DNA of 64,000 nt from Tissierellia bacterium (GTDB lineage Bacteria; Bacillota; Clostridia; Tissierellales; Tepidimicrobiaceae). Position 1 is the first letter of the stretch; every line of letters starts with the position of its first letter. The notes under the pieces were generated by a model that searched no databases, had not been told where the DNA came from, and saw nothing but the letters and a program-made list of their open reading frames with translations. This document shows, piece by piece, positions 36,975-46,809 of this stretch. The translations under genes were made by a program, and so were the position numbers. Where the stretch lies: contig JAAYEM010000029.1 of NCBI GenBank assembly GCA_012728725.1, positions 30,575 through 94,574 of the forward strand. Direction: 5' to 3'.

Positions 36975-37442
36975 TTGAGCAGGAAGAAAGTAGTTGCATT
37001 AGTAAGGCAACATTGTGAACCAATAGTTGAGGAACTAGGTTATGATTTAGTCGACTTAGAGTATGTTAGAGAAAATGGTAGAAATTTTTTGAGGTTTTAT
37101 ATTGGTAAACCAGAAGGTATAAGCATAGATGATTGCCAAAGAGTAAGTGAAGCTGTAGGTACAAAACTAGATGAGATAGATCCTATAGAGGATAGTTATT
37201 ACTTGGAGGTTTCTTCTCCTGGACTAGATAGGCCTTTAAAGACGGATAAGGATTTAAAGAGGAATATTGGTAAGGAAATAGATATAAGTCTCTACAAAAG
37301 TATAGATGGTAAAAAGAAGTACAGGGGAGTACTATTAGATTTTTCAGATAAGTACATTAAGATAAAAGAGGAAAATAGTATGGAAGAAAAAGAGATAGAA
37401 AGAGATGCCATTTCAAAAATAAAACTAGTAGTTAAGTTTTAA
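36975..37442 (+). CDS. rimP: Ribosome maturation factor RimP
   Basis: 155 residues starting at TTG behind GGGAGGTGAT. The family blocks are IVEELGYDLVDLEYVRENGR, FLRFYIGKPEGISIDDCQRV and LEVSSPGLDRPLKTDKD. It helps 30S subunit maturation. First gene of the rimP-nusA-rnpM-infB-rbfA-nrnA-truB-ribF run. Confidence 0.95.
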   Translation: MSRKKVVALVRQHCEPIVEELGYDLVDLEYVRENGRNFLRFYIGKPEGISIDDCQRVSEAVGTKLDEIDPIEDSYYLEVSSPGLDRPLKTDKDLKRNIGKEIDISLYKSIDGKKKYRGVLLDFSDKYIKIKEENSMEEKEIERDAISKIKLVVKF

Positions 37443-37457
37443 GGGAGGTTAATTTTA

Positions 37458-38510
37458 ATGAATGCAGAGTTTATTGAGGCCCTTGAAGAAATAGAAAGAG
37501 AAAAAGGCATAGCTAAAGAGGTCATTTTTGAGGCTTTAGAATCTGCACTTATTTCAAGCTATAAGAAAAACTTTGGGTCTTCACAAAATGTAGAGGTGCA
37601 AATAGATAGGGAAACTGGTAAGGTAAATGTATATGCTAAAAAGACAGTAGTTGAGGATGTTGAAAATGATTTATTGGAAATAAGCTTAGAAGAAGCAAAA
37701 AAAATAGATGATAAATATCAAATAGGGGATATTGTTATGCTAGAAGTTACACCCAAAAATTTTGGTAGGATTGCAGCCCAAACTGCAAAACAAGTAGTTA
37801 TACAAAGGATTAAGGATGCAGAAAGAGATGTAATATATAAAGAGTTTGTAAATAGGGAAAATGAAATAATTACTGGAATTATTCAAAGAATAAATAATAA
37901 TGTAGTATATATTGATCTGGGCAAAACAGAAGGCATATTACCTCCAAGTGAACAAATTGAGGGAGAAGAATATAAGCAGGGAGATAGATTAAAATTATAC
38001 ATTTTAGAGGTGAAGAAAACTACAAAAGGACCGCAGATAATCCTTTCTAGATCTCATCCAGGATTGGTTAAAAGATTGTTTGAACTAGAGGTTCCTGAAA
38101 TCCATGATGGTATTGTGGATATTTATGCTATATCAAGGGAAGCTGGTTCTAGAACCAAAATAGCTGTTCATTCAAAGGATCCTAATGTAGATCCAGTTGG
38201 CGCTTGTGTAGGTTTTAAGGGCAGCCGGGTAAAAGCTATAGTAGATGAATTAAATGGAGAGAAAATAGATATTATTATTTGGAGTAAAAATATAGATGAA
38301 TTTATTGCAAATAGTTTAAGTCCTTCAAAGGTTTTAAAAGTGGAAATTAACGAAAAAGAGCGTTCTGCTTTAATAGTAGTTCCAGATTATCAATTATCCT
38401 TGGCTATAGGTAAGGAAGGCCAAAATGCAAGGTTGGCAGCCAAGTTAACCAACTGGAAAATTGACATAAAAAGTGAAAGCCAATATAATGAAGAATTAGA
38501 ATCTGAGTAA
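37458..38510 (+). CDS. nusA: Transcription termination/antitermination factor NusA
   Basis: 350 residues. N-terminal RNA polymerase binding domain (about 1-125), S1 domain (about 133-200, GIIQRINNNVVYIDLGKTEG), and two KH domains (about 200-345; VGACVGFKGSRVKAIVDELN and LAIGKEGQNARLAAKLTNWK). It lacks the C-terminal acidic repeats of enteric NusA, as usual for Firmicutes. It controls pausing and intrinsic termination. Confidence 0.96.
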   Translation: MNAEFIEALEEIEREKGIAKEVIFEALESALISSYKKNFGSSQNVEVQIDRETGKVNVYAKKTVVEDVENDLLEISLEEAKKIDDKYQIGDIVMLEVTPKNFGRIAAQTAKQVVIQRIKDAERDVIYKEFVNRENEIITGIIQRINNNVVYIDLGKTEGILPPSEQIEGEEYKQGDRLKLYILEVKKTTKGPQIILSRSHPGLVKRLFELEVPEIHDGIVDIYAISREAGSRTKIAVHSKDPNVDPVGACVGFKGSRVKAIVDELNGEKIDIIIWSKNIDEFIANSLSPSKVLKVEINEKERSALIVVPDYQLSLAIGKEGQNARLAAKLTNWKIDIKSESQYNEELESE

Positions 38511-38526
38511 GTAAAGGGGTGATAAT

Positions 38527-38796
38527 TTGAGGAAAAGGAAAATTCCAATGAGAAAGTGTGTAGCTTGCAATGAAAACAAGCCTAAGAGAGAATTGCTTAG
38601 AGTAGTAAAAAACAAAGAGGGTCATGTGGATATTGATTTAACGGGGAAGATGAATGGTAGAGGAGCTTATATCTGTCCAAGCATAGAGTGTTTAGATAAG
38701 GTGAAGAAAAACAAAAATCTAAATAGGGCATTAGAAATAGAGGTTCCAAAAGAGGTGTATGATAAGTTATATGAGGTAATCAATTCAAGGGAATAA
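38527..38796 (+). CDS. rnpM: RnpM/YlxR family RNA-binding protein (DUF448)
   Basis: 89 residues with a TTG start behind GGGGTG. The family block is MRKCVACNENKPKRELLRVV, then GRGAYICPSIECLDKVKKNK. In Bacillus the homologue binds RNase P RNA and lowers its activity. It follows nusA as usual; the L7Ae-type ylxQ gene that normally comes next is absent. Confidence 0.92.
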   Translation: MRKRKIPMRKCVACNENKPKRELLRVVKNKEGHVDIDLTGKMNGRGAYICPSIECLDKVKKNKNLNRALEIEVPKEVYDKLYEVINSRE

Positions 38797-38842
38797 GTTA
38801 GAACTCTAATTGTCACCTGTAAAAATATGGGGGGTGTATAGT

Positions 38843-40879
38843 TTGACTAAAATAAGAGTCTATGAATTAGCTAAAGAATCAAAAATGACTAGTAAAGAAT
38901 TGATAGAGAAAATGAAAGAGTTGGGATTGAATGTTAGTAGCCATATGAGTACTATTGAAGGCGAAGAAGCGGAAATGATAAGGGAGCTAATCAAAGAAGA
39001 AAGGGAAGGTAAGAGCAAATTAAAAGAATCAAGTAAGGTCAAGGACAAAAAACCAAAAAAAATGAGGAAGAAGGAAAGAAAAGAAGAAAAGATGGATAAA
39101 GATATGAAAAAGGAAGAAAAAGAAAATATTATAGAAATGGAAGATCAAATAATAGTTAAAGAACTGGCTGATAAAATGGGTATAAGTGTATCACAGGTAA
39201 TTACCAAATTGATTGGATTAGGAGTTATGGCCAGTCAAAATGAATCTATAGATTATGATACCGCCAATATTATAGGGGAAGAGTTTGGATACAAAATTGT
39301 ATTATCAGAAAAAGAGGAAGATAATGATTTAATAGATGAATTTAATTTAGATTTTGAAGATGATCCAAAGGATTTAAAGAAAAGGCCGCCTGTAGTGACA
39401 GTTATGGGCCATGTAGATCATGGTAAAACGTCCCTATTAGATGCCATTAGGAAAACTTCAGTAACCAAGCAGGAAGCAGGAGGAATTACTCAACACATAG
39501 GAGCTTCTATTGTTAATGTAGATGGTAATAAGATTATATTTTTAGACACTCCAGGCCACGAAGCTTTTACTTCTATGAGGGCAAGAGGTGCTCAGGTAAC
39601 AGACATTGCTGTACTTGTAGTTGCTGCTGATGATGGTGTAATGCCTCAAACAGTAGAGGCAATTAATCATGCTAAAGCGGCTAATGTCCCAATAATAGTA
39701 GCCATTAATAAGATTGACAAACCAGAAGCTAATATAGAAAGGATTAAACAGGAACTTGTAGAACATGGTTTAGTACCTGAAGAATGGGGCGGGGATACCA
39801 TTTGTGTTCCCGTATCTGCTTTAAAAAAAGAAGGTATAGATGATCTTTTAGAGATGATACTTTTAGTGGCAGAGATGGAAGAATTGAAAGCTAATCCAAA
39901 TAGAAATGCTGTAGGTACAGTCATTGAAGCCCAATTGGATAAAGGGCGAGGTCCTGTTGCAACGGTTTTAGTGCAAAAGGGAATCTTGAAAGTGGGAGAC
40001 ATGGTGGTTTGTGGAGTTGCCCATGGTAGAGTAAGGGCTATGTTTGATGACAAGGGTAAAAAAGTAAAAAAAGCAGGCCCCTCCATTCCAGTTATGATCC
40101 TAGGTCTTTCCGAAGTACCCCTTGCAGGAGATGTTCTATATTCTGTTGATGACGAAAAAACAGCCAGGGCTTATGCAGAAAAAATGAAAGAAATGGCTAG
40201 AGAAGAACAGTTAAAAGCTTCTCAAAAAGTATCTTTGGATGATTTGTTCGAAAGAATTCAGATGGGAGAAATTAAAGACCTTAATATAATAATTAAGACC
40301 GATGTAAGAGGAACTATTGATGCTATAAGACAGTCCCTTGAAAAGCTGGAAAATGAAGAAGTCAAAGTAAATATCATCCATGGCGGTGTAGGTGGAATAA
40401 CAGAAAGTGATGTAATGTTAGCTTCTGCTTCAAACGCTATTATTATTGGATTTAATGTAAGACCAACTCAAAATGCTTTAGATGTGGCGAAGCTTGAAAA
40501 GGTTGATGTGCGAACCTATAGAGTTATATATGATGCAATAGAGGATATCAAATCAGCTATTAAAGGTATGCTAGAACCCGAATATGTAGAAGAGGTAATA
40601 GGCAGGGCTGAAGTTAGGGCAACCTTTAAAATACCTAATGCAGGAACAGTAGCTGGTATTTATGTGCAAAATGGAAAAATTACAAGGAACAGCAATATCA
40701 GGTTATTAAGAAATGATGTGGTTATATATGAAGGAAAGATTTCTTCCCTAAAGAGGTTTAAAGATGATGTAAGGGAAGTTTTGGCTGGATATGAAGGGGG
40801 ATTGGGTCTTGAAAACTATAACGATATTAAAGAAGGAGATGTTTTGGAAGCTTATATTATTAAAGAAGTAGAGAGATAG
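38843..40879 (+). CDS. infB: Translation initiation factor IF-2
   Basis: 678 residues from TTG 38843, seven bases after GGGGGGTG. N-terminal helical domain ([20 protein letters not shown]), a short lysine-rich linker, a second IF2N-like unit ([20 protein letters not shown]), then the GTPase ([48 protein letters not shown]) and domains II-IV. The linker is short compared with enteric IF-2. It places initiator tRNA on the 30S subunit. Confidence 0.96.
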   Translation: MTKIRVYELAKESKMTSKELIEKMKELGLNVSSHMSTIEGEEAEMIRELIKEEREGKSKLKESSKVKDKKPKKMRKKERKEEKMDKDMKKEEKENIIEMEDQIIVKELADKMGISVSQVITKLIGLGVMASQNESIDYDTANIIGEEFGYKIVLSEKEEDNDLIDEFNLDFEDDPKDLKKRPPVVTVMGHVDHGKTSLLDAIRKTSVTKQEAGGITQHIGASIVNVDGNKIIFLDTPGHEAFTSMRARGAQVTDIAVLVVAADDGVMPQTVEAINHAKAANVPIIVAINKIDKPEANIERIKQELVEHGLVPEEWGGDTICVPVSALKKEGIDDLLEMILLVAEMEELKANPNRNAVGTVIEAQLDKGRGPVATVLVQKGILKVGDMVVCGVAHGRVRAMFDDKGKKVKKAGPSIPVMILGLSEVPLAGDVLYSVDDEKTARAYAEKMKEMAREEQLKASQKVSLDDLFERIQMGEIKDLNIIIKTDVRGTIDAIRQSLEKLENEEVKVNIIHGGVGGITESDVMLASASNAIIIGFNVRPTQNALDVAKLEKVDVRTYRVIYDAIEDIKSAIKGMLEPEYVEEVIGRAEVRATFKIPNAGTVAGIYVQNGKITRNSNIRLLRNDVVIYEGKISSLKRFKDDVREVLAGYEGGLGLENYNDIKEGDVLEAYIIKEVER

Positions 40880-40892
40880 GGGTGTAGCCTTA

Positions 40893-41270
40893 ATGAACAA
40901 TAAGAGAATAAGCCGGATATCAGAAGAGATAAAAAAAGTAGTTTCCGAATTGATTTCAAGGGAAATTAAGGACCCAAGAGTTAGTCCAATGACTAGTGTT
41001 ACCAAGGTTGAAGTTACAAAGGATTTAAGCTATGCTAAAATATATATAAGTGTATTGGGTGATAAAGGGGTAAAAGAAGATACTCTTGAAGGTTTACAGA
41101 GTGCTAAAGGATTTATCAGAAGGGAAATTAGCAATCGGATTAATTTGAGGCATGTACCTGAACCTGTTTTTTACCTTGATGAATCTATTGAGCATGGCTT
41201 ATATATTTCTAAATTAATTGAAAAGGTAAATGAGGAAGATAAAAATAAAAGAGGAGATATTGATGAATAA
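40893..41270 (+). CDS. rbfA: Ribosome-binding factor A
   Basis: 125 residues. KH-like RbfA pattern: RISRISEEIKKVVSELISRE, KDPRVSPMTSVTKVEVTKDL and LRHVPEPVFYLDESIEHGLY. It helps cold-sensitive 16S maturation. It overlaps nrnA by eight bases at its stop. Confidence 0.96.
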   Translation: MNNKRISRISEEIKKVVSELISREIKDPRVSPMTSVTKVEVTKDLSYAKIYISVLGDKGVKEDTLEGLQSAKGFIRREISNRINLRHVPEPVFYLDESIEHGLYISKLIEKVNEEDKNKRGDIDE

Positions 41271-42243
41271 TCCATTGAACATATTAATGGAAGAAGCAAT
41301 TCAGTTAATTAATAGAAATAAGAATATATTTATTTCTTCCCATGTGCAACCAGATGGGGATAGTGTTGGTTCAATTCTTGCTTTGGCCATGGCAGTTAAA
41401 GCATTGGATAGGAATAAAAATGTAAGGATAGTAAAAGTAGATGATATACCTTCAGATTTGCTATTTTTGCCTAATATAGAGATGATAAAGGAGCAAGATT
41501 TGAATCAGCCTGTTGATCTATTTATTTCACTGGATAGTAGCGATATGGACAGATTGGGAATAGGAAAGGAATTTGCCTTAAAGGCAAAAAAGATTATCAA
41601 TATTGATCACCATGTTACTAATGATAATTTTGGAGACATTAATATTATATCTTCCTCATCTGGTGCTACAGGGGAGATAGTATTTGACTTGATAAAAAAA
41701 ATGGGTGTAGAAATTGATAAGGAAATTGCAACTTGCTTATATACAGCTATTAGCATGGATACAGGTAGTTTTATGTATAGTAACACCACCTATAAAACCC
41801 ATTTAATAGCTGCTGAATTACTGAAAACAGGAATTGATATTAATGATATAAATATTAATATTTATCAAAGTAGGAGTATAGAGAGGACAAATCTTTTCAT
41901 AGATTCTTTAAATAAGCTTGAAACCTTTTTAGATAATAAAATAGGTATAGTTACTGTTACTCAAGAAATGTTAAAGGTCCATAATGCCAAAATGGAGGAT
42001 ACTGAAGGTATAATATCTTTTGTTAGAGGAATTAAACCAATAGAAGTGGCATGCCTTTTAAAGGAAGTTGATGAAAAGGAAGTTAAAGTAAGTCTAAGGA
42101 GCAAAAAAGAAGTGGATGTATCAAAGATATCCAGTAAATTTAATGGTGGTGGCCATATAAGAGCAGCTGGGTGTACTATTTATGAAAATATAGCAGTAGC
42201 CAAGGAAATGATATTAAAGGAGATATTATCAAACTTTAGGTGA
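41263..42243 (+). CDS. nrnA: DHH phosphoesterase NrnA (nanoRNase / pAp phosphatase)
   Basis: 326 residues from ATG 41263 behind GAGGAGAT; an upstream ATG at 41230 is inside rbfA and lacks a site. The DHH motifs are ISSHVQPDGDSVGSILALAM, DSSDMDRLG and NIDHHVTND, and the DHHA1 end is KFNGGGHIRAAGCTI. The family degrades short RNA oligonucleotides (including pGpG, the end product of c-di-GMP breakdown) and pAp. The second activity is inferred from the family. Confidence 0.93.
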   Translation: MNNPLNILMEEAIQLINRNKNIFISSHVQPDGDSVGSILALAMAVKALDRNKNVRIVKVDDIPSDLLFLPNIEMIKEQDLNQPVDLFISLDSSDMDRLGIGKEFALKAKKIINIDHHVTNDNFGDINIISSSSGATGEIVFDLIKKMGVEIDKEIATCLYTAISMDTGSFMYSNTTYKTHLIAAELLKTGIDINDININIYQSRSIERTNLFIDSLNKLETFLDNKIGIVTVTQEMLKVHNAKMEDTEGIISFVRGIKPIEVACLLKEVDEKEVKVSLRSKKEVDVSKISSKFNGGGHIRAAGCTIYENIAVAKEMILKEILSNFR

Positions 42244-42249
42244 TTATAT

Positions 42250-43143
42250 ATGAATGGGATAATCAATCTATTTAAACCTAAGGGAATAACTTCCCATGAC
42301 GCAGTAAATAGCATGAGAAAAATTTTAGGAATAAAAAGGATAGGCCATACTGGAACTCTTGATCCAAATGCATTTGGAGTCCTTCCCCTCTGTATTGGTA
42401 AAGCTACTAGAATAAGTGAGTATCTACTTAATATTGATAAGGAGTATGTTGCAGAATTAACCCTGGGAAAGGCTACAGATACTCAAGATATTGATGGAAA
42501 AGTAGTGGCCTACTCTCCTAAGCAAGTTAAGGAAAGAGACATTTATGAAGCCTTTAAACATTTCCAGGGGAAAATAAGACAAGTTCCACCCATGTTTTCA
42601 GCTATAAAGCAGGATGGTAAAAAATTATATGAGTTGGCTAGAGAGGGAAAGCATGTAAGAAGGGATCCCCGTGAAGTATATATATACGATTTAAAAATAT
42701 ATGATATTATAGATAATAAGAGGATTATATTTTATGTGAGATGTTCTAAGGGTACATACATTAGGACCTTATGTGATGATATAGGAAAGTATTTAGGAAC
42801 CTATGGATATATGTCCTACTTAGCCAGAGTTGGAGTAGGAAATTTTAAGATTCAGGACAGCTGTAGTATTGAGTATATTAAAAGTTTAAATAAAAAAGAA
42901 CTAGAAACAATTATACAGCCAATGGATAAAGGATTAAACCATCTACCCTCATTGACTATCGAGAATAAATTTTACAAAAAATTGATTAATGGAGCTATTG
43001 TACCTATGGGAGATAAAATTTCAGAGATTGAATGTAAGAATAAACCCTTAAGGATATACAGCAAAGGTGAATTCATTGGAATAGGAAGGATAGTTAATAA
43101 GGATAATTTTTTGTGGGTAAAAATGGACAAAGTTCTAATATAA
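42250..43143 (+). CDS. truB: tRNA pseudouridine(55) synthase TruB
   Basis: 297 residues. Catalytic aspartate in GHTGTLDPNAFGVLPLCIGK; other blocks are GIINLFKPKGITSHDAVN, GKIRQVPPMFSAIKQDGKKL and VRCSKGTYIRTLCDDIG. A PUA-like C-terminal end is present. It makes pseudouridine 55 in the T-loop of tRNA. Confidence 0.96.
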   Translation: MNGIINLFKPKGITSHDAVNSMRKILGIKRIGHTGTLDPNAFGVLPLCIGKATRISEYLLNIDKEYVAELTLGKATDTQDIDGKVVAYSPKQVKERDIYEAFKHFQGKIRQVPPMFSAIKQDGKKLYELAREGKHVRRDPREVYIYDLKIYDIIDNKRIIFYVRCSKGTYIRTLCDDIGKYLGTYGYMSYLARVGVGNFKIQDSCSIEYIKSLNKKELETIIQPMDKGLNHLPSLTIENKFYKKLINGAIVPMGDKISEIECKNKPLRIYSKGEFIGIGRIVNKDNFLWVKMDKVLI

Positions 43144-43153
43144 GGTGATAATT

Positions 43154-44077
43154 ATGGAAGTTATCGATTTAACTGATTATGAAGAAAGCAGATTCAAAAC
43201 AGCTATAGCTTTAGGAAATTTCGATGGTATACATTTAGGCCATCAAGCTTTAATTAAAAATACTATTGTGCAAGCTAAGGAAAAAAATCTAAAACCTGCT
43301 CTCCTACTATTTAATAACCATACTAAAACCCTTCTGAAAGGGAGTAATAATAAAAAATTTTGCATTATTACTTCTAATGGTCAAAAATTAAAAATATTTG
43401 AAGAGCTTGGTATAGAGACTGTATACGCTATAGATTTTGATGAAAAAATTATGAGATTGTCTGCAGATGATTTCATCGATAATATTATTATTAGAAAGTT
43501 AAATGCTAAGTTAATTACTATAGGGTTTGATTATAGATTTGGATATAAAGCCCAAGGGGATAGCAATTATCTCAAGAAGATGGGAGAGCAAAAAGGATTT
43601 CATGTTAATATAATAGATCCCATCTATATGAATGGTCAGATAATAAGTAGTACAGCCATCAGAAATTTGATTAAGGCTGGAGATATCACTAAGGCAAATA
43701 GCTATCTTGGTAGATATTATGCTGTATTAGGCACTGTAGTTAGAGGTAAAAGTAGGGGTAGTAAATTAGGCTATCCTACTGCAAATATTAGCTTAAGCTA
43801 TAACTATGTAATACCTAAGACGGGAGTATATGAAACTATTACAAAATTAGAGGGTAAAGAATATAAAAGCCTAACAAACATAGGCTATAATCCAACCTTT
43901 AATGAATATGAATTAAAAATAGAAAATCATATATTAGATTTTAATAAGGATATATACGGTAAAGATATTGAAATAAAATTTGTTGATTTCATAAGGGATG
44001 ATATTAAGTTTAAAACAGTGGATGAATTAGTAAAACAAATAGAAAAAGATATGGAATACATTAAAAAACATCAATAA
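43154..44077 (+). CDS. ribF: Bifunctional riboflavin kinase/FAD synthetase
   Basis: 307 residues from ATG 43154 behind AAGGTG; the GTG at 43145 lies in the site. N-terminal FAD synthetase: ALGNFDGIHLGHQALIKNT, DYRFGYKAQGD and ISSTAIRNLIKAGDITKANS. C-terminal riboflavin kinase: RGKSRGSKLGYPTANI, NIGYNPTFNE and KFVDFIRDDIKF. It makes FMN and FAD. In many Firmicutes it lies between truB and rpsO. Confidence 0.95.
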   Translation: MEVIDLTDYEESRFKTAIALGNFDGIHLGHQALIKNTIVQAKEKNLKPALLLFNNHTKTLLKGSNNKKFCIITSNGQKLKIFEELGIETVYAIDFDEKIMRLSADDFIDNIIIRKLNAKLITIGFDYRFGYKAQGDSNYLKKMGEQKGFHVNIIDPIYMNGQIISSTAIRNLIKAGDITKANSYLGRYYAVLGTVVRGKSRGSKLGYPTANISLSYNYVIPKTGVYETITKLEGKEYKSLTNIGYNPTFNEYELKIENHILDFNKDIYGKDIEIKFVDFIRDDIKFKTVDELVKQIEKDMEYIKKHQ

Positions 44078-44079
44078 TA

Positions 44080-44108
44080 TTTACAATTTAATCAATATAT
44101 GATAAGAT
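44080..44108 (+). promoter_or_regulatory. Sigma-A-like promoter before rpsO
   Basis: TTTACA (44080-44085), 17 bases, TAAGAT (44103-44108) with TGA just before the minus-10. It begins at the end of ribF and would give a leader of about 90 bases. Confidence 0.45.
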
Positions 44109-44129
44109 TATCCTGGTGAATAAATACCT

Positions 44130-44170
44130 TTAGCTATGATTATCGATTCCTCGGCGATTTTCTTAGCTAA
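44130..44170 (+). promoter_or_regulatory. Candidate S15 leader structure before rpsO
   Basis: TTAGCTA (44130-44136) pairs with TAGCTAA (44164-44170) and encloses ATCG (44142-44145)/CGAT (44155-44158) with a nine-base loop. S15 controls its own mRNA through leader structures in several bacteria; whether this is one is inferred. Confidence 0.4.
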
Positions 44171-44202
44171 TGGTGAAAATTATAATAAGAGGAGGTAATA
44201 AA

Positions 44203-44472
44203 ATGACATTGACCAAGGAAGAAAAGGCTAAAATCATAGAAGAATACAGATTGCATGAAAACGATACTGGTTCACCTGAGGTGCAGATTGCAATCCTAAC
44301 CCACAGAATCAACTCTTTGACAGAACATCTTAAGGTTCATAAAAAGGACCATCATTCTAGAAGGGGTCTGTTTAAGATGATAGGTCAAAGAAGGGGTTTA
44401 TTAAAGTATTTACAGGAAACTGACATAGAAAGATATCGTGCTTTAATTGAAAAACTTGGTATTAGAGGCTAA
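44203..44472 (+). CDS. rpsO: Small ribosomal subunit protein uS15
   Basis: 89 residues from ATG 44203 behind GAGGAGG, the standard S15 length; the upstream GTG at 44170 would add 11 non-conserved residues. Signature: [40 protein letters not shown] and LLKYLQ. Binds 16S rRNA early in 30S assembly. It is followed by a terminator and pnp. Confidence 0.97.
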   Translation: MTLTKEEKAKIIEEYRLHENDTGSPEVQIAILTHRINSLTEHLKVHKKDHHSRRGLFKMIGQRRGLLKYLQETDIERYRALIEKLGIRG

Positions 44473-44475
44473 TAG

Positions 44476-44508
44476 GAGCGGGGATATCCCGCTCTATTGA
44501 TTTATTTA
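44476..44508 (+). terminator. Terminator-like hairpin after rpsO
   Basis: GAGCGGG/CCCGCTC with a five-base loop followed by the interrupted T-rich run TATTGATTTATTT. The weak T-run suggests partial read-through into pnp. Confidence 0.65.
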
Positions 44509-44585
44509 AATGGAGACCTATTTATTAGTTTTTTAATCAACAATAGGTTATAATAATATTAAATATTAACAAAAGGAGGTAGGAC

Positions 44586-46697
44586 ATGGAAAGGCAGTTT
44601 CATTACAATTTAGCTGGTAGGGATCTTACCGTCACAATTGGCAAAGTTGCTGAGCAAGCTAATGGAGCGTGTTTAGTCCAATATGGTGATACAGTTGTAT
44701 TAGTAACAGCAACAGCATCTAAAGAGCCAAGGGAAGGAATAGAATTTTTCCCACTAAGCGTAGATTTTGAAGAAAGGTTATATTCTGTGGGCAAAATACC
44801 AGGAGGATTTATTAAAAGGGAAGGAAAGCCTAGTGACAAGGCAATATTAACTGCTAGATTAATAGATAGACCTATAAGGCCCCTTTTCCCAGAAGGCTAC
44901 AGAAATGATGTACAGGTTATTGCTACTGCATTATCCGTTGATCAGGACTGTACACCAGATATAGTTGGAATGATTGGGTCATCTATAGCTTTAACCATAT
45001 CTGACATTCCCTTCAATGGACCAACAGGATCAGTACTGGTAGGTTATGTAGATGGGAAGTTTATTATAAATCCTACTGCTGAAGAAAGGGAAAAATCAGA
45101 TATTCACTTAATAGTTTCAGGAACCAAGGATGCCATTATGATGGTAGAGGCTGGGGCCAACGAAGTACCAGAAGAAATAGTATTAGAAGGCATAATGGTT
45201 GCTCATGAAGAAATTAAAAAGCTTTGCAAATTCATTGAAAATATACAAGCAGAGGTAGGGAAGGAAAAACAAGAGTATGTAGTATTTAAACCTGATCCAG
45301 AAATAGAAAAAGAGGTAAAGGAATTTTCTACAGACAAGATAATCGCCGCTATTAGAACCATAGAAAAGCAGGAAAGAGAAGATAATATAGAAAAAGTTAG
45401 ACAGGAAACTATAGAAAACTTTATTGAAAAATATCCTGAAAATGAAAAGGATATAAACGAGGTTCTGGATGACATAATAAAGGAAGAAGTTAGAAGATTA
45501 ATATTAGAGGAAGGTATAAGGCCTGATGATAGAAAGATAGATGAGATACGGCCTATAAGCGTTGAGGTGGGAATTCTTCCAAGAACCCATGGTTCCGGTC
45601 TATTTAAAAGAGGACAGACTCAGGTATTGACTGTTGCTACCTTAGGGGCAGCTAGTGATGTACAGATTATAGATGGTCTAACAGAAGAGGATTCAAAGAG
45701 ATATATGCATCACTATAATTTTCCACCCTATAGTGTAGGGGAGACTAGGGTGCTAAGAGGACCGGGCAGACGGGAAATTGGCCATGGTGCATTAGCTGAA
45801 AGGGCTTTAGAGCCAGTAATACCTTCTGAAGATGAGTTTCCTTATACAATAAGGTTAGTTTCTGAAGTGCTAAGCTCTAATGGTTCAACTTCTCAGGCTA
45901 GTGTTTGTGGAAGTTCCTTAGCTTTAATGGATGCAGGAGTACCGATTAAAGCACCAGTAGCAGGAATAGCCATGGGATTGATTAAATCCGAGGATAAGGT
46001 GGTTATATTATCTGATATTCAAGGTATAGAAGACCATCTAGGTGACATGGATTTTAAAGTAGCAGGAACTGCTAAGGGAATTACTGCAATGCAAATGGAT
46101 ATAAAAATATCAGGCATAGATAGACCTATATTGGAAGAAGCCTTAAAAAGGGCTAGAGAAGGTAGATTATATATTCTAGACAAGATGAATGAAGTTATTT
46201 CTAGTCCAAGAAAAGAGCTGTCACCATACGCTCCACGCATATTTACATTGAAAGTTCATCCAGACAAGATAAGAGAAATAATTGGGCCCGGTGGCAAGGT
46301 AATCAATAAGATAATAGACGAAACAGGAGTAAAAATAGATATAGATGACGACGGAAAAGTTTCTATTGCAGCAGATAATGTAGAAAATGGGGAAAGGGCT
46401 ATAGAACTAATAAATAAGGCAATAAAGGATGTAGAGGTAGGGGAACTATATATAGGAAAGGTTAACAGGATTACATCCTTCGGAGCTTTTGTTGAGATCC
46501 TTAATGGTAAAGAAGGCTTGATCCATATTTCTAATATTGCCCATGAAAGGATAAATAGAGTTGAAGATGTCTTGTCTGTTGGTGATAAAGTATTGGTAAA
46601 GGTCATAGATATAGATAATCAAGGAAGGATAAACTTATCCAGGAAGGCAGCTTTGCCAAAAGAAAAAAAAGAGGATAAAAAAATTGATAAAAAATAA
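44586..46697 (+). CDS. pnp: Polyribonucleotide nucleotidyltransferase (PNPase)
   Basis: 703 residues. Two RNase PH domains (about 1-225 and 310-545), the helical linker, then KH ([20 protein letters not shown], about 555-615) and S1 ([20 protein letters not shown], about 620-690). The second PH core has [20 protein letters not shown] and [20 protein letters not shown]. It degrades RNA from the 3' end using phosphate. The ribosome site is AAAGGAGG. It is followed by a terminator. Confidence 0.97.
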   Translation: MERQFHYNLAGRDLTVTIGKVAEQANGACLVQYGDTVVLVTATASKEPREGIEFFPLSVDFEERLYSVGKIPGGFIKREGKPSDKAILTARLIDRPIRPLFPEGYRNDVQVIATALSVDQDCTPDIVGMIGSSIALTISDIPFNGPTGSVLVGYVDGKFIINPTAEEREKSDIHLIVSGTKDAIMMVEAGANEVPEEIVLEGIMVAHEEIKKLCKFIENIQAEVGKEKQEYVVFKPDPEIEKEVKEFSTDKIIAAIRTIEKQEREDNIEKVRQETIENFIEKYPENEKDINEVLDDIIKEEVRRLILEEGIRPDDRKIDEIRPISVEVGILPRTHGSGLFKRGQTQVLTVATLGAASDVQIIDGLTEEDSKRYMHHYNFPPYSVGETRVLRGPGRREIGHGALAERALEPVIPSEDEFPYTIRLVSEVLSSNGSTSQASVCGSSLALMDAGVPIKAPVAGIAMGLIKSEDKVVILSDIQGIEDHLGDMDFKVAGTAKGITAMQMDIKISGIDRPILEEALKRAREGRLYILDKMNEVISSPRKELSPYAPRIFTLKVHPDKIREIIGPGGKVINKIIDETGVKIDIDDDGKVSIAADNVENGERAIELINKAIKDVEVGELYIGKVNRITSFGAFVEILNGKEGLIHISNIAHERINRVEDVLSVGDKVLVKVIDIDNQGRINLSRKAALPKEKKEDKKIDKK

Positions 46698-46700
46698 ATG

Positions 46701-46728
46701 CATGAACCCACAATAGGTTCATGTTTTT
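46701..46728 (+). terminator. Intrinsic terminator after pnp
   Basis: CATGAACC/GGTTCATG with a seven-base loop followed directly by TTTTT. A canonical rho-independent terminator closing the long translation cluster. Confidence 0.85.
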
Positions 46729-46809
46729 AATTTATAAGGAAATTTTTTAATATATTTTGATATTCCTCTGAATATAAATAGTGATAGAAGTATATTTGGA
46801 GGGATATGT

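Noticed and set aside
46769..46800. Sigma-G promoter before ylxY (TGAATA at 46769)
   Set aside because: No CATACTA-like minus-10 occurs at the right distance.
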